A DNA stretch of 64,000 nucleotides from Corythoichthys intestinalis (taxonomy: Eukaryota; Chordata; Actinopteri; Syngnathiformes; Syngnathidae), in contig NC_080410.1 of the NCBI RefSeq assembly GCF_030265065.1, positions 22,116,898-22,180,897 of the forward strand. The letters are read 5' to 3'. Shown here one piece after another: positions 1-12,455 of the stretch. The notes beneath the pieces were generated by a model. That model worked only from the letters and a program-made list of their open reading frames with translations, did not search any database and had not been told where the DNA came from. Position 1 is the stretch's first letter. Each line of letters starts with the position of its first letter. Made by a program: the position numbers and the translations under genes.

Positions 1-61
1 ATGGGAGAGACCACTACTTAAAAGGTGAGTTGGAGATTAATGATTAGAAAGTGGCGAAAGC

Positions 62-132
62 CAAGAAGATGATTATACAAAGCATACACCCCCCCCCCCC
101 CCCCCCCTCACACACACACACACACTCCGTTA
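62..132. repeat. poly-C / CA microsatellite
   Basis: A run of C followed by (CA)n. Simple repeat with no coding content. Confidence 0.9.
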
Positions 133-142
133 CACACATATA

Positions 143-215
143 CAGTACAGGCCAAAAGTTTGGACACACCTTCTCATGAGTGTGTTTTCTTTATTTACAT
201 GACTATTTACATTTT
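143..215 (+). mobile_element. Tc1-like terminal repeat fragment
   Basis: After a TA dinucleotide the sequence begins CAGTACAGGCCAAAAG and continues as the end of a common fish Tc1 family (known from the family, not searched here). No transposase follows. A second short match to the same end starts at 863. Both look like solo end fragments. Confidence 0.6.
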
Positions 216-364
216 AAATAAGCCCCCCGTTCTTAACACCTAGTGACGCCCCTGTATACGTATATATGTATATAAATTAGCGTTCTTTGTTAGCTGTTTG
301 TGAAGTTTTGTGCTACGTTCACTTATACCCTGCGTAACTCCTGGGGGCTAAGCCCCACCTGTTC

Positions 365-1740
365 TTAAAGGGATCCTCTATTTTTAAGACAAGTAATTCT
401 TAAAAGATAAATGTTAGTATGAGTTATAATAATTTGATATTAAAACCCCTCTTACTGATTTTGTTTTAATAAAGTTTGTAAAATTATTTTAAGTGATAGG
501 TCGCCATTCTTGTTACGTCGCAGTGCGTGACGTCACTGGTCCCGTTGCCGAAATTCCAGCGTGTCACTCGTTAGCTTTCCCAACATGTCGTCAGTTCTAC
601 CCTTCCTATTTGAACCAGATCTGAAAAGTGAATAGCAGGACAGCACTGTCGGTCGTTCACAAGACGAGCTTCAGGGAAAAATGCAAAACTGGTGATGCAA
701 GAGTGTATGCTGTTTGGAACTCCGGTTGGGAGCGAGAGTGTATGCTGTTTGGAACTCCGGTTTTATTAGTAGATATTCAAGGTAAGCATATTGCGTTTTC
801 AAACTTATCCCAATATAATTATGTAGATTGTTAGCATCCAGAGCTGTCGTGTGCTTTACATACAGTACAGGCCAAAGAGCACACCTTGTGTAATCCATGT
901 CTTGCCCATTGTAACGCATGGTAGCTAGGATACGTGTATAAAAGTACCAAAAAGGGGAGAAGCTTCCACTATGCACATTTATTCACAAAAAATAATATTT
1001 CCACCTTGACCACTCTTCACTCGGGAGCTCAGCAGTAAGCAAACACGCGTTCCCTGACGAACTCCAACATTGTTGTGAGGTCCACGTCAGAGTCACTGTC
1101 GTCACTGTAGCGTGCCATAGTGCTTTAATTATTTAGCATGATTTAGGGAAAACTGCCACGAAGAATAGTCAACATAAAAGATAGCAATAGTAATCCAAAT
1201 CCGTGTTTTTTACTCACTCGAAGATCCGAGAATTAGACCGATCCCATGACAATGTCGCAGCTGTCGATTCCACAAAGTAGACTGATCTGAAAAGCCACTG
1301 TGGGACCGACGAATCAAAAAAATGGACAGATCCGAAACCAATATTGCAGACGTGGTGGGACCGTCGGATCCAGAAAATAGACGGATCCCTTACTTGACTG
1401 AGGATCCAGGAAAAATGTTCGGGCGCCAGTCATAACGCGTGGTGGGTAGGGTACGTGCATACAAGGACCAAAAAGGGGGAGAAGCTTCCACTTATGCACA
1501 TTTATTCACTAAAAATAATAATTCTACCTTGACCACTCACTTCACTCCCCTTGTTTCCGTTTGACTGGAAATTGCATCCAAAAGCAGCACATCGTGGCAT
1601 TTTACTTTGCGAGTTTAGGCAGCAATAAGCAATTGTTTCACTCGCTACACATTTGGAAAGATACCAATTACGTCATCACTGCGAGCCTGCAAACCATGGC
1701 GCCAACTAACGGTCAAAATATGGACTAAATATTATAAAAT
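365..1740 (+). mobile_element. TTAA-flanked non-autonomous element, copy 1 (truncated)
   Basis: It starts TTAA then AGGGATCCTC, and shares several blocks with the element at 41944-43350, in opposite orientation. One shared block is a start codon followed by a short peptide (MSSVLPFLFEP here, MASVQPFQFEP there). The right end stops near 1740 without a terminal repeat. A TTAA target suggests the Kolobok or piggyBac superfamilies, but no transposase is visible. A 27-bp stretch is tandemly repeated at about 700 and 735. I see no intact gene in the block. Confidence 0.5.
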
Positions 1741-1789
1741 ATTGCCATTGATTTAACATTTTATACCTAGTGACGCCCCTGTTTTACTG

Positions 1790-3299
1790 TAAGAGTGAAA
1801 ACAAGCAGTTTGAAGCATATTTTTAGAAAAGCTTGAAACATTTTGACGAATAGTAACTTTGCTAGCTCTTTATGTGTGTACACTTCGAGTAGATACAGTG
1901 CATATATCAATCTATCGATCTATCTGTGATAAAGGCTTATCTGTTGTCTGTTATCTATGCAGGAGACAGTTCCTGCCACGGAAGGTCAGTGACAATGACT
2001 TATATAAAAATGCCAGGAACAATCAGTGACCGCAGAGACTGGCAGAAGGTGTCATCGCACTTCAAATCAGGCAGCAAACGTCAACGCCATGACCTCATGA
2101 CAGCTCTGTACTTACCAGAATTAGGGATGTTGGAGCCATCTTTCTCCATCCTTCTTGATCGCGCGCTGGCTGACCTAGCTGTAAACAGACATAGAAAAAT
2201 AATTATTTCCATTCTTCCATTTTTGATGGTAGCTTTGCATGTAATGTAAAATCAACCATCTATGTTATTCCTTTTTTTTTCAATGTCATTTCTTCGGTGT
2301 GCTGCACAGCCCAAACAGTTTAGCCCATCGACACCGTTCGAATAACGAAATAAACGGAATACTCGTGCGACGCAGGGTTATCTTTCGAATTACCCTCCCA
2401 AAAATGATCGTTCGCGCCAAAACGTGGGATTTTTGAGAAAAAAGTTTTTTTTCCAAAATAATTCTAGTCCTACAATTTTTATCCAATTCACATAAACCAT
2501 ACATCAAAAATTTCAGGAAGGGAAGGGGCATAAAAGTTGTTTACAGAATTTGCCAAAAACCTACAGTTCCTCAAAATTCACAAAAAAACGTACCCATTCG
2601 TTTCTAATGGGATGCCATTGCCATGTATGTCGTACCATTCATTTCATCTCAATTCTATTGATTCCAATATGCTTGGATTCCATTGACAGCCATGTATGCC
2701 AAAATATCAACAGGAATTGACCTGATATCAACAGGAAATGATCCTGAAAAGTCCCCAAAGGAAGTGACCTCATATCAATAGGAAGTGACCCTTAAAATCA
2801 ACAGGACCTTACCTGCGAAAGAAAAGCTACCATTGCAATTTCTCCAGAAATTGAATTTTCTATTCTTAGTTTGCCATCTTACACTAATCATGTTTCCAAT
2901 TTTGTGAAAACTGGGTTTGGTGAAGAAGAACTTCAAAACACTGATCTTAACCCCGTCAAAGTGCCCGAGACAGCAATAAAAAACATCTTAAATAGCATTA
3001 TTATGTGAATTACAATCATATTTTGAGACAATTCGACTATTTACAACAATTTAGTAAAGCGCAGATGACGAGAAATTAGTCTTTTAATCTGCTGTTTCGC
3101 CCTGCCTGTCATTATAGCGCTCTAGCGTCCCCAGCTGGAGGAAGACGTCGGCAGGGTCACGATTTCATCTGATTTAGAATTCAGCCCATTGATGGGGAAT
3201 TATTCTGAACAACGAAAATGCGACGAAGACAGCAGCAAAATGTCATCACTGTTTCAATCTCTCTACTCCAATATTTTTACAGGATATTCTTTTATCTAA
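1790..3299. other. intergenic, no gene recognised
   Basis: AT-rich sequence without recognisable coding content. Between about 2690 and 2810 a short motif around ATCAACAGGAA recurs three to four times as a degenerate tandem repeat. Confidence 0.5.
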
Positions 3300-3310
3300 G
3301 TATTTTTCCC

Positions 3311-6300
3311 ATCCATCCATCCATCCATCCATTATCTTCCGCTTAGTCCGGGGTCGGGTCGCGGGGGCAGCAGCTTTAGCAGGGAAGCCCAGACTTCCCT
3401 CTCCCCAGCCACTTCAGCCAGCTCCTCCGGCGGGATTCCAAGGCGTTCCCAGGCCAGCCGAGTGACATAGTGTCTCCAGCGTGTCCTGGGTCGACCCCGG
3501 GGCCTCCTGCCGGTGGGACATGCCCGGAACACCTCTCCAGGGAGGCGTCCAGGAGGCATCCGAACCAGATGCCCTAGCCACCTCAACTGGCTCCTCTCAA
3601 CGCGGAGGAGTAGCGGCTCGACACCAAGCCCCTCCCGGATGACCGAGCTTCTCACCCTATCTCTAAGGGAGAGCCCGGACACCCTGCAGAGGAAACTCAT
3701 TTCGGCCGCTTGTATCCAGGATCTTGTTCTTTCGGTCACGACCCACAGCTCGTGACCATAGGTGAGGGTAGGAACGTAGATCGACTGGTAAATCGAGAGC
3801 TTCGCCTTTTGGCTCAGCTCCTTCTTCACCACAACGGACCGGTGCAGAGTCCGCATCACTGAAGACGCTGCACCGATCCGCCTGTCAATCTCCCGCTCCT
3901 TCCCACCCTCACTCGTGAACAAGACCCCAAGATACTTGAACTCCTCCACTTGGGGCAGGATCTCATCCCCGACCCGGAGAGGGCATGCCACCCTTTTCCG
4001 GCTGAGGACCATGGTCTCGGATTTGGAGGTGCTGATCTTCATCCCAACCGCTTCGCACTCAGCTGCGAACCTTCCCAGTGAGAGTTGGAGGTCATGGCTT
4101 GATGACGCCAACAGCACCACATCATCTGCAAAAAGCAGAGATGCAATGCTGAGGCCACCAAACCGGAAACCCTCAACGCTTCGGCTGCGCCTAGAAATTC
4201 TGTCCATAAAAATTATGAACAGAATCGGTGACAAAGGGCAGCCTTAGCGGAGTCCAATCCTCACTGGGAACGAATTCGACTTACTGCCGGCAATGCGGAC
4301 CAGACTCTGACACCGGTCGTACAGGGACCGAACAGCCCTTACCAAGGGGCTCGGTACCCTGTACTCTCGGAGCACCCTCCACAGGATTCCCCTAGGCACA
4401 CGGTCGAACGCCTTCTCCAAATCCACAAAACACATGTAGACTGGTTGGGCGAACTCCCATGCACCCTCAAGGACCCTGCTGAGGGTGTAGAGCTGGTCCA
4501 CTGTTCCACGACCGGGACGAAAACCACACTGCTCCTCCTGAATCCGAGATTCGACTTCCCGACGGACCCTCCTCTCCAGCACCCCTGAATAGACTTTACC
4601 GGGGAGGCTGAGGAGTGTGATTCCTCTATAATTGGAACACACCCTCCGGTCCCCCTTTTTAAAAAGGGGGACCACCACCCCGGTCTGCCAATCCAGAGGC
4701 ACTGTCCCCGATGTCCACGCGATGTTGTAGAGGCGTGTCAACCATGACAGCCCTACAACATCCAGAGCCTTTAGGAACTCCGGGCGGATCTCATCCACCC
4801 CCGGGGCCTTGCCACCGAGGAGCTTACCAACCACCTCAGTGACTTCAACCCCAGAGATCGAAGAGCCCACCTCAGAGTCCCCAGACTCTGCTTCCTCAAA
4901 GGAAGGCGTGTCGGTGGAATTGAGGAGGGCTTCGAAGTATTCTCTCCACCGACTCACGACGTCCCGAGTCGAGGTCAGCAGTACACCATCTTCACTATAC
5001 ACAGTGTTAATAGTGCACTGCTTTCCTCTCCTCAGACGCCGGATGGTGGACCAGAATTTCCTCGAAGCCGTCCGGAAGTCGTTTTCCATGGCCTCACCAA
5101 ACTCCTCCCATGTCCGAGTTTTTGCCTCGGCGACCGCCGAAGCCGCAGTCCGCTTGGCCAACCGGTACCTGTCAGCTGCCTCCGGAGTCCCACAGGCCAA
5201 AAAGGCCCGATAGGCCTCCTTCTTCAGCTTGACGGCATCCCTTACCGCTGGTGTCCACCAGCGGGTTCGGGGATTGCCGCCACGACAGGCACCAACCACC
5301 TTACGGCCACAGCTCCGATCGGCCGCCTCAACAATGGAGGTGCGGAACATGGCCCACTCGGACTCAATGTCCCCCACCTCCCCCGGGACAAGGGAGAAGT
5401 TCTGCCGGAGGTGGGTGTTGAAACTCTTTCTGACAGGGGATTCTGCCAGACGTTCCCAGCAGACCCTCACAAAACGTTTGGGCCTGCCAGGTCTGGCCAG
5501 CAACTTCCCCCGCCATCGGAGCCAACACACCACCAGGTGGTGATCAGTTGACAGCTCCGCCCCTCTCTTCACCCGAGTGTCCAAAACATGTGGCCGCAAG
5601 TCCGATGACACGATTACAAAGTCGATCATTGAACTGCGGCCTAGGGTGTCCTGGTGCCAAGTGCACATATGGACATCCCTATGTTTGAACATGGTGTTCG
5701 TTATGGACAAACCGTGACGAGCACAGAAGTCCAATAACAGAACACCACTCGGGTTCTGATCGGGGGGGCCGTTCCTCCCAATCACGCCCCTCCAGGTCTC
5801 ACTGTCATTGCCCACGTGAGCGTTGAAGTCCCCCAGTAGAACGAGGGAGTCCCCAGAGGGGGCGCTTTCCAGCACACCCTCCAAGGACTCCAAAAAGGGT
5901 GGGTACTCTGAACTGCTGTTTGGTGCATAAGCGCAAACAACAGTCAGAACCCGTCCCCCCACCCGAAGGCAGAGGGAAGCTACCCTCTCGTCTACCGGGG
6001 TAAACCCCAACGTACAGGCACCAAGCCGGGGGGCAATAAGTATGCCCACACCTGCTCGGCGTCTCTCACCGTGGGCAACTCCAGAGTGGAAGAGAGTCCA
6101 ACCCCTCTCGAGAGGATTGGTGCCAGAACCCAAGCTGTGTGTGGAGGAGAGTCCGACTATATCTAGTCGGAACTTCTCTGCCTCACACACCAGCTCAGGC
6201 TCCTTTCCTGCCAGAGAGGTGACATTCCATGTCCCAATAGTTAGCTTCTGCAGCTGAGGGTTGGACCGCCAAGGCCCCCGCCTTTGGCTGCTGCCCAACT

Positions 6301-6682
6301 CTCTGCGCACCCGACCCCTTTGGCCCCTCCCACAGGTGGTGAGCCCATGGGAAGGGGAACCCCTGTTGCCTTTTCGGGCTGTGCCCGGCCGGGCCCCATG
6401 GGGACAGGCCCGGCCACCAGACGCTTGCTTTCGAGCCCCACCTCAAGGCCTGGCTCCAGAGGGGGGCCCCGGTAACCCGCGTCCGGGCAAGGGAAACCTG
6501 AGTCCATTAATATTATTCATCATAAGGGGTCTTGTGAGTCATGCTTTGTCTGGCCCCCCACCTAGGACCTGTTTGCCATGGGTGACCCTGCCAGGGGCTT
6601 AAAGCCCCAGACAACATAGCTCCTAGGATCATTGGGACACGCAAACCCCTCCACCACGATAAGGTGATGACTCACGGAGGAG
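3311..6682 (-). mobile_element. Rex3 (RTE-clade) non-LTR retrotransposon, near full length
   Basis: Flanked on both sides by the same 11 bases, GTATTTTTCCC (3300-3310 and 6683-6693), a target-site duplication that fixes both ends. The 3' end on the minus strand is a (GGAT)n microsatellite at 3311-3331, typical of RTE-type tails. Family assignment rests on two segments that match published Rex3 PCR primer sites from memory: CGGTGACAAAGGGCAGCC near 4226 and ACCACCACCCCGGTCTGCCA near 4672. At about 3.4 kb it is close to full length; most genomic Rex3 copies are 5'-truncated, so a long copy with a clear target duplication is notable. Confidence 0.92.
3332..6310 (-). pseudogene. Rex3 endonuclease-reverse transcriptase ORF, one internal stop
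   Basis: The ORF encodes an N-terminal apurinic-type endonuclease and a C-terminal reverse transcriptase for target-primed integration. Visible endonuclease motifs are GTWNVTSL near residue 27, [18 protein letters not shown] and STDHHLV. Reverse transcriptase motifs follow: [35 protein letters not shown], then LSPILFIIFMDR, and the catalytic FADD in LLFADDVVLL. A zinc-finger-free tail runs to the stop just before the GGAT repeat. A single in-frame TAA at about 4241-4243, where RTE proteins usually have glutamine (GLRQGCPLSP), splits it into a 688-residue and a roughly 300-residue part. No other break is seen, so the copy looks young but probably cannot mobilise itself. The start at 6310 is the first ATG; an upstream start is possible. 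Confidence 0.9.
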
Positions 6683-6693
6683 GTATTTTTCCC

Positions 6694-7171
6694 CAATTGC
6701 TAAATAAATGGTGTGGTCATGACAAATAACAGTCTTGTGCTGAATGGAATATGAAATCTTAAAAATGCATTTATTCAGTACGACATTGCAAAATTACGCC
6801 ATAATGGTCAAAACTGTCGACTTCTTGCACCTCCCGATTGATATTTTATGCCACCCGAGTTAGTCCGGTTTTTGTCATTTCCCTGCCCTAGCTTCGGAGA
6901 GCCTAAACAAACCAGGAGGTGTATCCAAGTCTTATTCCTGACTTGAAGCGAAAAATCAAACAAAACTACCCCGGATCATATCACGCACCGGTGGGGTTGT
7001 CGATTGTCTTCACCGATCGGCGACCCCGCCCTGGCGGCAAGCAAGTTACAACTCGTCGTTCCCCTGCTGCGGGCAGGAGAGCTCGTGTGCCGGGGAAGCA
7101 GCTGGAGAATGATCGCCGGACAAACCGGCCGACGTCAGAGGAGTGCGTAGCTGCCCGAACCCAACCCGAGG
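6694..7171. other. no gene recognised
   Basis: The right flank of the LINE, then a GC-richer stretch (6960-7230) with open frames on both strands but no recognisable domain. It leads into a Tc1-like transposase fragment. Confidence 0.4.
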
Positions 7172-7264
7172 ATGGTGGTCCATTGCCGGGCACACAAAGA
7201 GGGCAGAGGGGGCTGGAAGTCTGGACGATATGTTGATATTTCAGACTATTTATCTCTCAGGGTA

Positions 7265-7558
7265 CAGACAATTAAAAAACATGTGACATTTGCCAAGGCC
7301 CACAGCCTGTCAAGAGGATGGACGCTGGAAAAGTGGCAAAAGATGGATTTTTCAGATGAATCTTCCATTGAATTACACCACAGTCGCCACAAATATTGCA
7401 GGAGACCTACTAGAGCCCGCATGGATCCGAGATTCACTCAGAAAACTGTGAAGTTTGGTGGTTACATCATTACCAAAATCATGGTCTGGGGTTACATCCA
7501 GTATGGGGGTGTGCGAGAGATCTGCAGAGTGGAAGGCAGCATAAATAGTCTGAAATAG
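7265..7558 (+). pseudogene. Tc1/mariner transposase fragment
   Basis: The translation reads HSLSRGWTLEKWQKMDFSDES, with the first catalytic Asp in FSDES, then a stretch resembling the Tc1 core up to VWGYIQYGGV. The N-terminal DNA-binding region, the second Asp and the final Glu are missing, and no terminal repeats are found nearby. It is an internal fragment of a Tc1 family different from the three related copies at 28.4, 49.3 and 59.4 kb. Confidence 0.75.
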
Positions 7559-7560
7559 TA

Positions 7561-8370
7561 TGCTAAGTTCACAGTATGCAGGTGCAGCCGCAGGAAAACA
7601 TGGCAATATTTTATTGCTGTTTCTTTCTCCCGGCTACACTTAATTGTGCATTAAAACATCCCGCTGCCTATATAGTCAGCGTCTGTAATTAAAGCACTTT
7701 GGTGATAAGGTGTTGTTTGGCACAGGAGTGATGTAATACACTGGCGCCTGTGTTTCTCTAGTTTAAACTGAGGGCAAAGTACTGACTGACAAGCCTCTAA
7801 TGTGTTTCTGTCAGTCAAAAAGTGTGTAGAACTGAGGTAAAAGAGGTACATCTGCAGTTTTACCCTGGTATGTATTTCAGTGTGTTCTGCACGCATGTGT
7901 GAGAAGACTATGCACACCTGCTCAGTCTTGTCTGAAGTCACAAAAACATAGTAGATCCCCGCACAAACACACATTTAGCGTAACTTCAATGGGTTATAAA
8001 GTAATCTCCCGACACGGAGATCTATGACTCTTTTCCCTTGAAGGGGATTTGCAAAACATCCTGGTTAAATTTGCCTTATGACAATGTGATACACAACTGA
8101 GGTCAATGGAAGCATGTGATTAAGAAGAATAAAGGCAGCGTTCATGCTCATGGAAAAATACTAATCCATATTTTCAATGACATGAATGAATGCACGTCTA
8201 TGGCTTTAGGTTAGACCTTTTTCATTTCTCCTTTAACGTCACTATGAGCTTGAAATGCATATCATTTTCAACAAGTGTAAATTTGGTTGTAAACCAGAAA
8301 AAAACGGACATATTTCTGCCAGATTTGTTTGGCTAAATATGTCATAACTGATCACTGAAATTATACTTAT
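7561..8370. other. no gene recognised
   Basis: AT-rich sequence between a Tc1 fragment and a truncated MITE. I see no coding or structural feature. Confidence 0.4.
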
Positions 8371-8693
8371 ACTCAAGTTTGAAAAAAGACTTTTTGAAAA
8401 CCAAATTCATTTTTATACAGAAAAGAATTATAGTACATCTGAAACAAATGATTATAACAATATATTTGAGAAAACATTGCAATAAAATAATGCAAACTGG
8501 CTAAACTTGAGAGTAGCTGAGATCTGTCGTGACAGAACATTACTCTTCAAATTCAGCATTCACTTCAATGATATCTGGCGCCATCTAGCGTCGTGAATGG
8601 GTATAATGTCTAGACACCGAATATAAGACGACTCCCACTTTTTCAGTCTTATTTCAAAGCAAAAAACAACGTCTTATATTCGGGCCAATACGG
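8371..8693 (-). mobile_element. TA-flanked palindromic MITE, 5'-truncated copy
   Basis: It ends in the inverted repeat CCGTATTGGCCCGAATATAA (reverse complement) followed by TA. It shares its body with complete copies at 18964-19615, 38441-39093 and 43671-44245. The other terminus is absent. The family has TA targets and no transposase, which fits the Tc1/mariner superfamily. Confidence 0.75.
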
Positions 8694-8729
8694 TAGTTTA
8701 ATTTCTTCTCGTCTTTTACATGTTGTGCA

Positions 8730-9319
8730 CATACGCGGCGATTGGGGGGGGTATTGCCACCCCATGGTGATTTAAAATGTCATTGCATATAATAGACTTT
8801 CCAATATATATATAGTTAAAATGAAGACTTTGCCAGGAAAATGTTGTCTTATTATAAAAGTTGTAAAGAACAAAAAGAAATGAACAAAAAAAAAATTTTT
8901 ATAGTCGGTCAAAATTAAGGACAGAAGAGGCAGGATGGATACACATACTTTTTTCAAACCTAAGCTTTCAAAAGCAACAACAACTATCGAGCGAGAACCA
9001 AGGATTGAAGATTTAGACCATGAAACGCCGGAGAGCACCGCCAGAACGGTGATCGGAGTTTCAGTTTGCCCCACTAAAGACGTTAATCCTCGGAAATGAT
9101 TCGAAACAAAAAAAGGCTCATTTTCAACATATTATAAATGTTCCTGGCTGGAATATTCAGCAAAACCGATGCGCCGTCTACTTCTCCACAAGGTAAGACA
9201 GAAAAGCTGGGATGCCTGAATGGATGATCATGGACTAAACTACAGTACTATCCGACCATATATCTTGTAAGTTAATTTTATTGCTGACACTGCTCGGGGT
9301 CATCAACATTTTTGCCCCC
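8730..9319 (+). mobile_element. hAT-type non-autonomous element, truncated copy
   Basis: It starts CATACGCGGCGATTGGG and shares the block around GTAAGTTAATTTTATTGCTG and several others with the complete element at 20986-21996. The right terminus is missing and is replaced at about 9320 by the tail of a Tc1 element. Confidence 0.6.
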
Positions 9320-9344
9320 CAAATGGCAGTTTGCAGAAGGCACC

Positions 9345-9703
9345 GTTCAAATCTCAGAGACTTGGAGCAGTTGGCCAAATAAGAATGGTCTACAATTCCA
9401 GTAGAGGGTTGTAAGAAACTTATTGATGGATACCGGAAGCGGTTATTCACAGCTATTTTGTATAAAGATTGTGCTACCAAGTATTAGGCTGAGAGTGCCA
9501 ATACTTTTGTCCGGCCCATTTTTGGAGATTTGTGTAAAATGATGATTTCCTTTTTTTTCTCCACTCTCTTTTGTGTTTTTAATTGCAAGCAAAATAAATG
9601 AAGACATTACTACCAAAGCATTTGTAATTGCAATAATTTTCTGGGAGAAATTCAGCATTATCTGACCGAATTGCAGGGGTGCCAATACTTTTCGCCAACA
9701 GTG
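9345..9703 (+). mobile_element. Tc1-like 3' end with transposase C-terminus
   Basis: The coding remnant 9345-9487 ends IPVEGCKKLIDGYRKRLF..CATKY then a stop, the usual C-terminus of a fish Tc1 family. About 215 bp later the terminal repeat reads CACTGTTGGCGAAAAGTATT in reverse complement, next to TA at 9704-9705. One in-frame stop lies in the remnant. The 5' part is missing. Confidence 0.8.
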
Positions 9704-9815
9704 TATGTTTTAAATATTTGTTCCATTATTAGCTGATAAACTCGCCGATTAGTAGTTCTGTATGATTTCAACATTTTTGCTCGTGGCACCTTGGTTCTTA
9801 GGAAGTACGTTTAAC

Positions 9816-10953
9816 CAGGGGTGAAAGTGGTTAGAATTTCTTGCCGGAACTCCCCGATGTGAAGGTCGCCACGGAGCCAGAAATTTTATTTTATTTTATT
9901 TTTTTTTGTGTGTCTATTACTACTGAAATGCAAAGAAAACTGTTTTGGTCAGTTATTTCTATAACACATACAAAAACTGATTTTCATTCAAAATTGTATT
10001 TTTTCAATGATTTGCAAAATAAAAGTTAACAAAAACAGCTATAACCCCAACCTCCAGCTCCTAATTTTTATTTTCCCCCATTCCCTCACATACTAAATGC
10101 CAAATCTCAATTTTAATTACTTTAGAACATAGGATGTATATTAAAATTGAAGATTATGTAAACTTTTACTTTTTGTTGTGTTTTTTAATGATAAAGATAT
10201 AAGTAACATACATTCAGGAAAATAAGTACAAATGACTTATATTACGCAGAGTGAAATTGAATATATTTTGAAGATTGCACAAACATTGACTTTTTTAATC
10301 ATAAGGAAATGAATAAGTACCCTAAAATAAATGTACAAATATAAGTCCAAAGTGCACATTGACAGCTAAAATGTTCCATCATAGCAAATACAACTGAATA
10401 TGATAAATAACCCAACTTTTGCCTGCATTGCCCTTTTTTTCCCGTTGTTTCAGAAAACATGCACATTTGAACCAATCAGGGCTAACTATCTCTGGTGATC
10501 ATATGTCATTATGTCAGCCAATTGAATGCATAAATGAGTCCAGGCGTTTTGCTTTGCTGCGTGCATTCTCACATTCACGTGACTCGTCATCGTCAGACTC
10601 GGATAACTGCAGCAGCTGGGGAAACCTCCATGCCGTCCGTGAAATAAAATAAATAATAAATATTTGTGGAAACAGATTACCCAACACAATCACTTTATTA
10701 TGCTTGTTATTAACACTTGTGTATGTAAATCTGATGTTGTTATTGTTTTCTTCTTAGAGATTAAATGCATGTGTGGCAGCTTTGTATTTTTTTTTTACAT
10801 AGCGTTTTGACGGTTGCTGTCATATTTTCTGAATCAAAGCACCGTATACCGGAACAGCGTTCCGGCCCTGAATCTTATACCGGAACTGCGTTCCGGTCCT
10901 GAATGTTATACCGGAACTGCGTTCCTGACCGTTCCCGCCCACTCTCACCCCTG
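9816..10953. mobile_element. hAT-type non-autonomous element (GGGTGAAAGTGG family), copy A
   Basis: Ends are CAGGGGTGAAAGTGG on the left and CACTCTCACCCCTG on the right. The flanking 8-mers cgtttaac and catttaac differ at one base and are taken as an 8-bp target duplication, the hAT hallmark. Near the right end a unit of about 32 bp (core CCGGAACTGCGTTCC) is repeated three times. No transposase is present. Copy B is at 40218-41619 and a fragment lies near 56405-56575. Confidence 0.85.
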
Positions 10954-12109
10954 CATTTAACTGAGTCGAAGTGCTTCATTTGGTCTTGGCTAGTGTGCGT
11001 GCTTGCGTTTATTTGTAGAACATGACCGGTCAAGTGCGTGGCCTGGACAAACATGTCACCTGCTAAGTGATAGGCCCCAGATGACTCGTGAAGGTACACA
11101 GAGGGGACGGGCTGTAGCACTTAGTCGCACTTGAAATACAAAAGCAATCAGATTCACAAACACACACACATTCTGAATGAAAACTGGCGGAGGAAAGGTT
11201 TGCTGAACAAACAACATTGCCACTCATGGTGAAGTCTATTCCCATCAGAGGGTTCATTTGCATATGTGGTATGCCTAAAATAAAAAGTATCGGTTTATCA
11301 TGAATCTGTTGTCTCTTTGAATAAGCCTTTACGAAATTATTTTTTACCAACTACAGGTGGATGTACCACATTTGGGTCCAGTATTTTTTTCCTGGCCTCT
11401 ATTACACATGTTAAGAGTATGCAGCAAATATTTTCCAATAGTGCTAGCAAATGAGGCGAGTGACAGACACGGAAAGATCAGGAGAAAGAGACTGAAGGAG
11501 AAAAACGGCTGGACGAGTGCAGACAACAAGCGGGCGGGAAACCAGGCAAGACAGGCTGAAGGGTCCGATGCACGGCCGGTTTTCAACATTGTTTTTACTA
11601 GCCGGGTAAGTGCTTTACCTGCATGCATTCCTAATAAGTGAAGACCGCACCAAAACAAACCCACTGCACTCACATATGTACATTTCAGCCTTGACCCTGA
11701 ACTACACGGCTCCACACACAAAGTTCTGCAATCCAAACACAATGAGTACATACTAGTATATGAACTGAGGGAACTACAGCTTGTAATAAAGCAGCTAATA
11801 AAATAACATTGACAAGACTGATAAGGATCAGACTTCCTCGTCGAGTCACTTTAGACGTCCGTGGAGTTTTATGACTTGAAACCTCCCTTAGGGAGCATGT
11901 ATTTACTGTAGTGTGTGTGTGTCATACACATATCCATGGATATCCTTGTATGTGCCTGCTTCAGAGAGGTGTGCCAAGTCCACATGCTTTTAACTCATTT
12001 GCTCCCAAAACGTATAAATATGTTCTATTTTTTAATTGTTTCAGTGTCCCAAAGACGTATTTATACGTCTTTTACGTTTTTTTGTTTTTGTTTTGTTTTT
12101 TTACAAGAG
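10954..12109. other. no gene recognised
   Basis: Open frames of about 95-135 codons occur on both strands at 11344-11751, but neither shows a recognisable domain or a splice context. At 11985-12090 there is a stretch with a repeated GTATAAATA/GTATTTATACG pattern that looks repeat-derived. Confidence 0.4.
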
Positions 12110-12353
12110 ACATTGTTGATGTCAATAATTACACAATGCTCATGGTGCTTAAACCCATAAAATTAGTCGCACCCAAACGCCAGCAGAGGGCGACAAAACA
12201 CCAAAAAACACAAGTAACAAGTGGACATGACACTGTGCTGTCATTTTAATCTGTTTGAGCGGGGCATGTGCGTTAATTGCGTCAAATATTTTAACGTGAT
12301 TCATTAAGAAAAATTAATTACCGCCCGTTAACGCGATAATTTTGACAGCCCTA
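12110..12353 (-). mobile_element. hAT MITE (TAGGGCTGTCA family), truncated copy
   Basis: It ends with TGACAGCCCTA, and its body matches, in reverse orientation, the start of the complete copy at 51883-52471. The other terminus is missing. Confidence 0.7.
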
Positions 12354-12455
12354 GTAAATAAATTGTTACTTTGCTATCAAAAGCTCTATTTGTCTTGTTG
12401 TTTATGTTATTTTGTAAAAGGAAAACATTATTCAGATGTTTGGGATGTAACTAAA

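Noticed and set aside
700-761. Tandem 27-bp repeat considered as a CRISPR-like or satellite array
   Set aside because: Only two units, inside a transposon-derived block of a vertebrate genome.
3513-5543. Plus-strand frames of 80-134 codons within the Rex3 element
   Set aside because: Antisense shadows of the endonuclease-reverse transcriptase ORF.
11344-11751. Open frames of 94 and 135 codons on opposite strands
   Set aside because: No recognisable domain and no neighbouring exons; mutual overlap argues against both.
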